Shown one piece after another: positions 5,239 through 6,959 of a DNA stretch of 6,959 nt (position 1 is the first letter of the stretch; each line of letters opens with the position of its first letter). The notes below the pieces were generated by a model. The model was not told where the DNA came from. It made no database searches and worked only from the letters and a program-made list of their open reading frames with translations. Source of the stretch: CAZBWP01 sp964630265 (GTDB lineage: Bacteria; Pseudomonadota; Alphaproteobacteria; Rhodospirillales; Defluviicoccaceae); contig CAZVRW010000103.1 of NCBI GenBank assembly GCA_964630265.1, forward strand, positions 1 to 6,959, written 5' to 3'. The translations under genes and the position numbers were made by a program.

Positions 5239-6774
5239 TCACGGCGACGGCGGCGATATCCGCAAATCGTTGACGACGCGGGTGGCGCCGCCCTCGTAGG
5301 CATTCTCACGCGCTGTCGCGTATTCGGTCCAGCTTTCCACCGTCCCCCTCAAGGTCACGACCCCATCCTCGACGAACACGGTGATGGCGTCTGAGTCGAC
5401 GAACGGGCTCCACCACAGCTCGCTTTCGATCGCTTCCTTGATTTCAGCATCGCTTTCGGCGGTTGAACCGGCTCCGCGATCGACCCAATCGAAATCGTAG
5501 AGGTAGGGGGAGTCGACGTAAGGATCGAACCTCGGCGCCTCCCGCTCACGTGGCACGGCGAGATTGTTCACCACATACACCACGCCGTTGACGTTCGAAG
5601 CGACCTCATCGGCGCGTGCCTTTTCGAAGTGGCTGTCGACGGTGCCGTCGAGGTGCACCCTGCCGTTGATCACGCGCACGATCAGGTCGAAGCGCTCCAC
5701 ATAGGGGTCCCGCAGCAGCGCTGCCTCGATCCTGCTCGCGATCTCCTCGTCATCGATATCGGTCGATGGCCGCACCGACAGCCGATTGAGCACATCGACG
5801 ACCCCGACGGTGTTTCGCGCATCGGTGCCGGCGGCGCGTTTCGCCTGCACGGTGTCGACGCGGCCCCTCAGGGTGACGACTCCGGCGAGGGCCGAGACGT
5901 CGACGTTTTCGCCGTCGACCCGCGGGTCGACCTCCACGGCGCGTCGAACCGCATCCTCGATGTCTTCATCCGCTTTGGGAACATATTTGTTGGTGCGGAG
6001 TTCGGGATCCCGTGTCCAACGCGCGACGACGAGTTGGCTGGCATCGACGGCGGTCGCTCCGGCCGTCCAGGCATCCCGGGTCGCAAGTCGTCTCTCCGCG
6101 GCGCTGCCAACGGTCCCAGATAGGAAGACCGTGCCATCCTTGACGTCGACGTCGATCAAGCCGTCGTCGACCAGCGTGTTCCATCGCAGCGTTTGTTGAA
6201 CATCGACCCTGATCGCCTCATCTGGCCGATCCTCGGTGTAGCGAACAACAATGTCGTTCTCGACCTGGGTGACGCCGGCGACGCCTTTCGTCACCGTCTC
6301 GGCGAGGTCGCGTTCTTGCCAGGACTCGACCGTGCCGCTCAAGGTAACGACGCCGCCTTCCGCGACCTGCGGACTGATCATCCAGGCATCTGTCGCAGGG
6401 TTGTCGACGAGGGCATTGGTGATGGCCCGTTCGATTTCGCGGGGCGTCCGATCGACCGTCGGCCTTACCTCGATCGCGTTCACGACGGCCCGGACTCCCT
6501 TGACCGTTTCGGCGATCTTCGTCGCCCGCTCCTTGGCAAGGACGTGGTCGACGACACCGCTGAGGGTGACGATGCCGTCCTCGACGCGGGCGTCGATCTG
6601 ATAGGCGGGAACACCTTGATCGATGGAGAGTTGGTCCTCGACGGTGTCACGGATTCTCGTGTCGGTCATCTCCAACGGTGCGGCGACCGCAACGGCGGCG
6701 AGGGCGAGCATGGCCGCGGTTGTTGTTGCGGTGAAGAATGTCGCGATCGCGGTCCAGAGTCGAATGGGGAGCAT
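5239..6774 (-). CDS. exported protein with six tandem BON domains
   Basis: BON domains are small alpha/beta modules found in OsmY, secretins and other envelope proteins, and are thought to bind phospholipid or peptidoglycan-associated partners. The 511-residue product has a signal peptide (about 1-32, hydrophobic to AVAVAA, cleavage probably after A32). Six repeats follow at about 37-105, 110-178, 184-252, 268-336, 341-409 and 441-507. Each has an acidic helix opening (such as IRDTVEDQL and EIKEAIESEL), a core strand-turn such as GIVTLSG, GVVTLSG, GTVFLSG, GVVTLRG, GRVHLDG, and a closing helix plus strand ending in a form of VVNxLxV. Residues 410-440 form a linker rich in Asp and Tyr. The frame extends to an ATG at 6837, but ATG 6774 is chosen: GGAG (6784-6781) sits 6 nt upstream and the signal peptide then begins the protein. 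No catalytic domain or lipobox is seen. A periplasmic, OsmY-like stress or adhesion role is inference. Confidence 0.9.
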   Translation of the reverse strand: MLPIRLWTAIATFFTATTTAAMLALAAVAVAAPLEMTDTRIRDTVEDQLSIDQGVPAYQIDARVEDGIVTLSGVVDHVLAKERATKIAETVKGVRAVVNAIEVRPTVDRTPREIERAITNALVDNPATDAWMISPQVAEGGVVTLSGTVESWQERDLAETVTKGVAGVTQVENDIVVRYTEDRPDEAIRVDVQQTLRWNTLVDDGLIDVDVKDGTVFLSGTVGSAAERRLATRDAWTAGATAVDASQLVVARWTRDPELRTNKYVPKADEDIEDAVRRAVEVDPRVDGENVDVSALAGVVTLRGRVDTVQAKRAAGTDARNTVGVVDVLNRLSVRPSTDIDDEEIASRIEAALLRDPYVERFDLIVRVINGRVHLDGTVDSHFEKARADEVASNVNGVVYVVNNLAVPREREAPRFDPYVDSPYLYDFDWVDRGAGSTAESDAEIKEAIESELWWSPFVDSDAITVFVEDGVVTLRGTVESWTEYATARENAYEGGATRVVNDLRISPPSP

Positions 6775-6901
6775 CTCAATCTCCGACTTCCAGTGGTTGA
6801 CGGCTATCGGAAACTCGTTCAATTTTATTGCTGGCATCGATGTAATAATACACTGTCTGCTGCTTTGAAGCGGTACAGTATCGCAACCGTATCCCGAAAC
6901 T
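6775..6901 (-). promoter_or_regulatory. AT-richer leader of the BON gene with a possible -10 element
   Basis: The stretch upstream of the BON gene is clearly richer in A/T than the rest of the window, notably around 6818-6850. On the minus strand TATTAT (6850 to 6845) is a good -10 candidate, which would give a leader of about 65 nt. The sequence 16-17 bp further upstream (CCGCTT/CGCTTC) is a poor -35. I searched for the EcfG general-stress pattern (GGAAC, then CGTT) and did not find it. The Shine-Dalgarno GGAG at 6784-6781 decides the ATG at 6774. Confidence 0.35.
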
Positions 6902-6927
6902 CTGGCGTTGTCGGGTGACGGCGCCAG
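6902..6927 (+). other. 11-bp hairpin upstream of the BON gene
   Basis: CTGGCGTTGTC (6902-6912) pairs with GACGGCGCCAG (6917-6927) around a GGGT loop. As plus-strand RNA all 11 positions pair, including two U-G wobbles. On the minus strand the wobbles become A-C mismatches, leaving 6 bp plus 3 bp. There is no T-run after either arm, so it is not a classical intrinsic terminator. It may be a DNA-binding palindrome, or part of a gene or transcript end lying beyond the window. The remaining bases to 6959 show nothing I can assign. Confidence 0.5.
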
Positions 6928-6959
6928 TCATTGCGGCACAGGGTGCTTCTCTTGAGGCT

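Noticed and set aside
4433..5242. Long minus-strand open frame (about 269 codons) opposite pyrF
   Set aside because: It mirrors pyrF in a GC-rich codon context, is Gly/Arg/Asp/His-rich without any recognisable domain, and the plus strand encodes a clear PyrF.
6775..6837. Upstream start of the BON protein at 6837
   Set aside because: It would place 21 polar residues before the signal peptide and has no Shine-Dalgarno. ATG 6774 has GGAG at 6 nt and begins the signal peptide.
6193..6918. Plus-strand open frame of about 241 codons opposite the BON gene
   Set aside because: It is an antisense shadow. The minus strand carries six coherent BON repeats and a signal peptide, while the plus-strand product has no recognisable motif.
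1..6959. A novel defence, mobile or CRISPR-like system
   Set aside because: All of the coding space is explained by housekeeping genes, DUF2628 and a BON protein. No transposase, integrase, direct-repeat array, toxin-antitoxin pair or attachment site is visible.

Overview
This GC-rich window, with strong third-position G/C bias, most resembles an alphaproteobacterium, probably Rhodospirillales-like. The evidence is gene order: hslV diverging from hisB, a DUF2628 membrane protein between hisB and hisH, then hisA-hisF-hisE. The taxonomic placement is inference, since no marker gene was compared.

Left edge (1-302, minus strand): the N-terminal 100 codons of hslV, the proteolytic subunit of the HslVU heat-shock protease, running out of the window. 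A 242-bp divergent intergenic region (303-544) holds a good candidate promoter for each direction.

Centre (545-5212, plus strand): a compact run of eight genes: hisB, a DUF2628 membrane protein, hisH, hisA, hisF, hisE, a HIT-family (HinT-like) gene and pyrF. The largest gap is 43 bp, and several junctions are stop/start overlaps (GTGA, ATGA, TGATG, and an 8-bp overlap at pyrF). HisE hydrolyses PR-ATP, HisA isomerises ProFAR to PRFAR, HisH/HisF convert PRFAR plus glutamine to imidazole glycerol phosphate and AICAR, and HisB dehydrates the former. hisG, hisD, hisC and hisI are absent and presumably lie elsewhere. The tail of the run is nucleotide-related: a HIT nucleotide phosphoramidase/hydrolase and OMP decarboxylase, the last step of UMP synthesis.

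Right part (5239-6774, minus strand, convergent with pyrF): one 511-residue secreted protein with a signal peptide and, by my reading, six tandem BON domains. It is preceded by a locally AT-rich leader (about 6775-6900) with a possible -10 element, and by a strong hairpin at 6902-6927 near the window edge.

Most of the window is ordinary housekeeping DNA. No CRISPR, mobile element, tRNA/rRNA or defence system is visible. The items most worth a second look are the six-BON exported protein, the DUF2628 protein embedded in the histidine operon, the HIT-pyrF extension of the operon, the possible heat-shock promoter of hslV, and the hairpin at the right edge.
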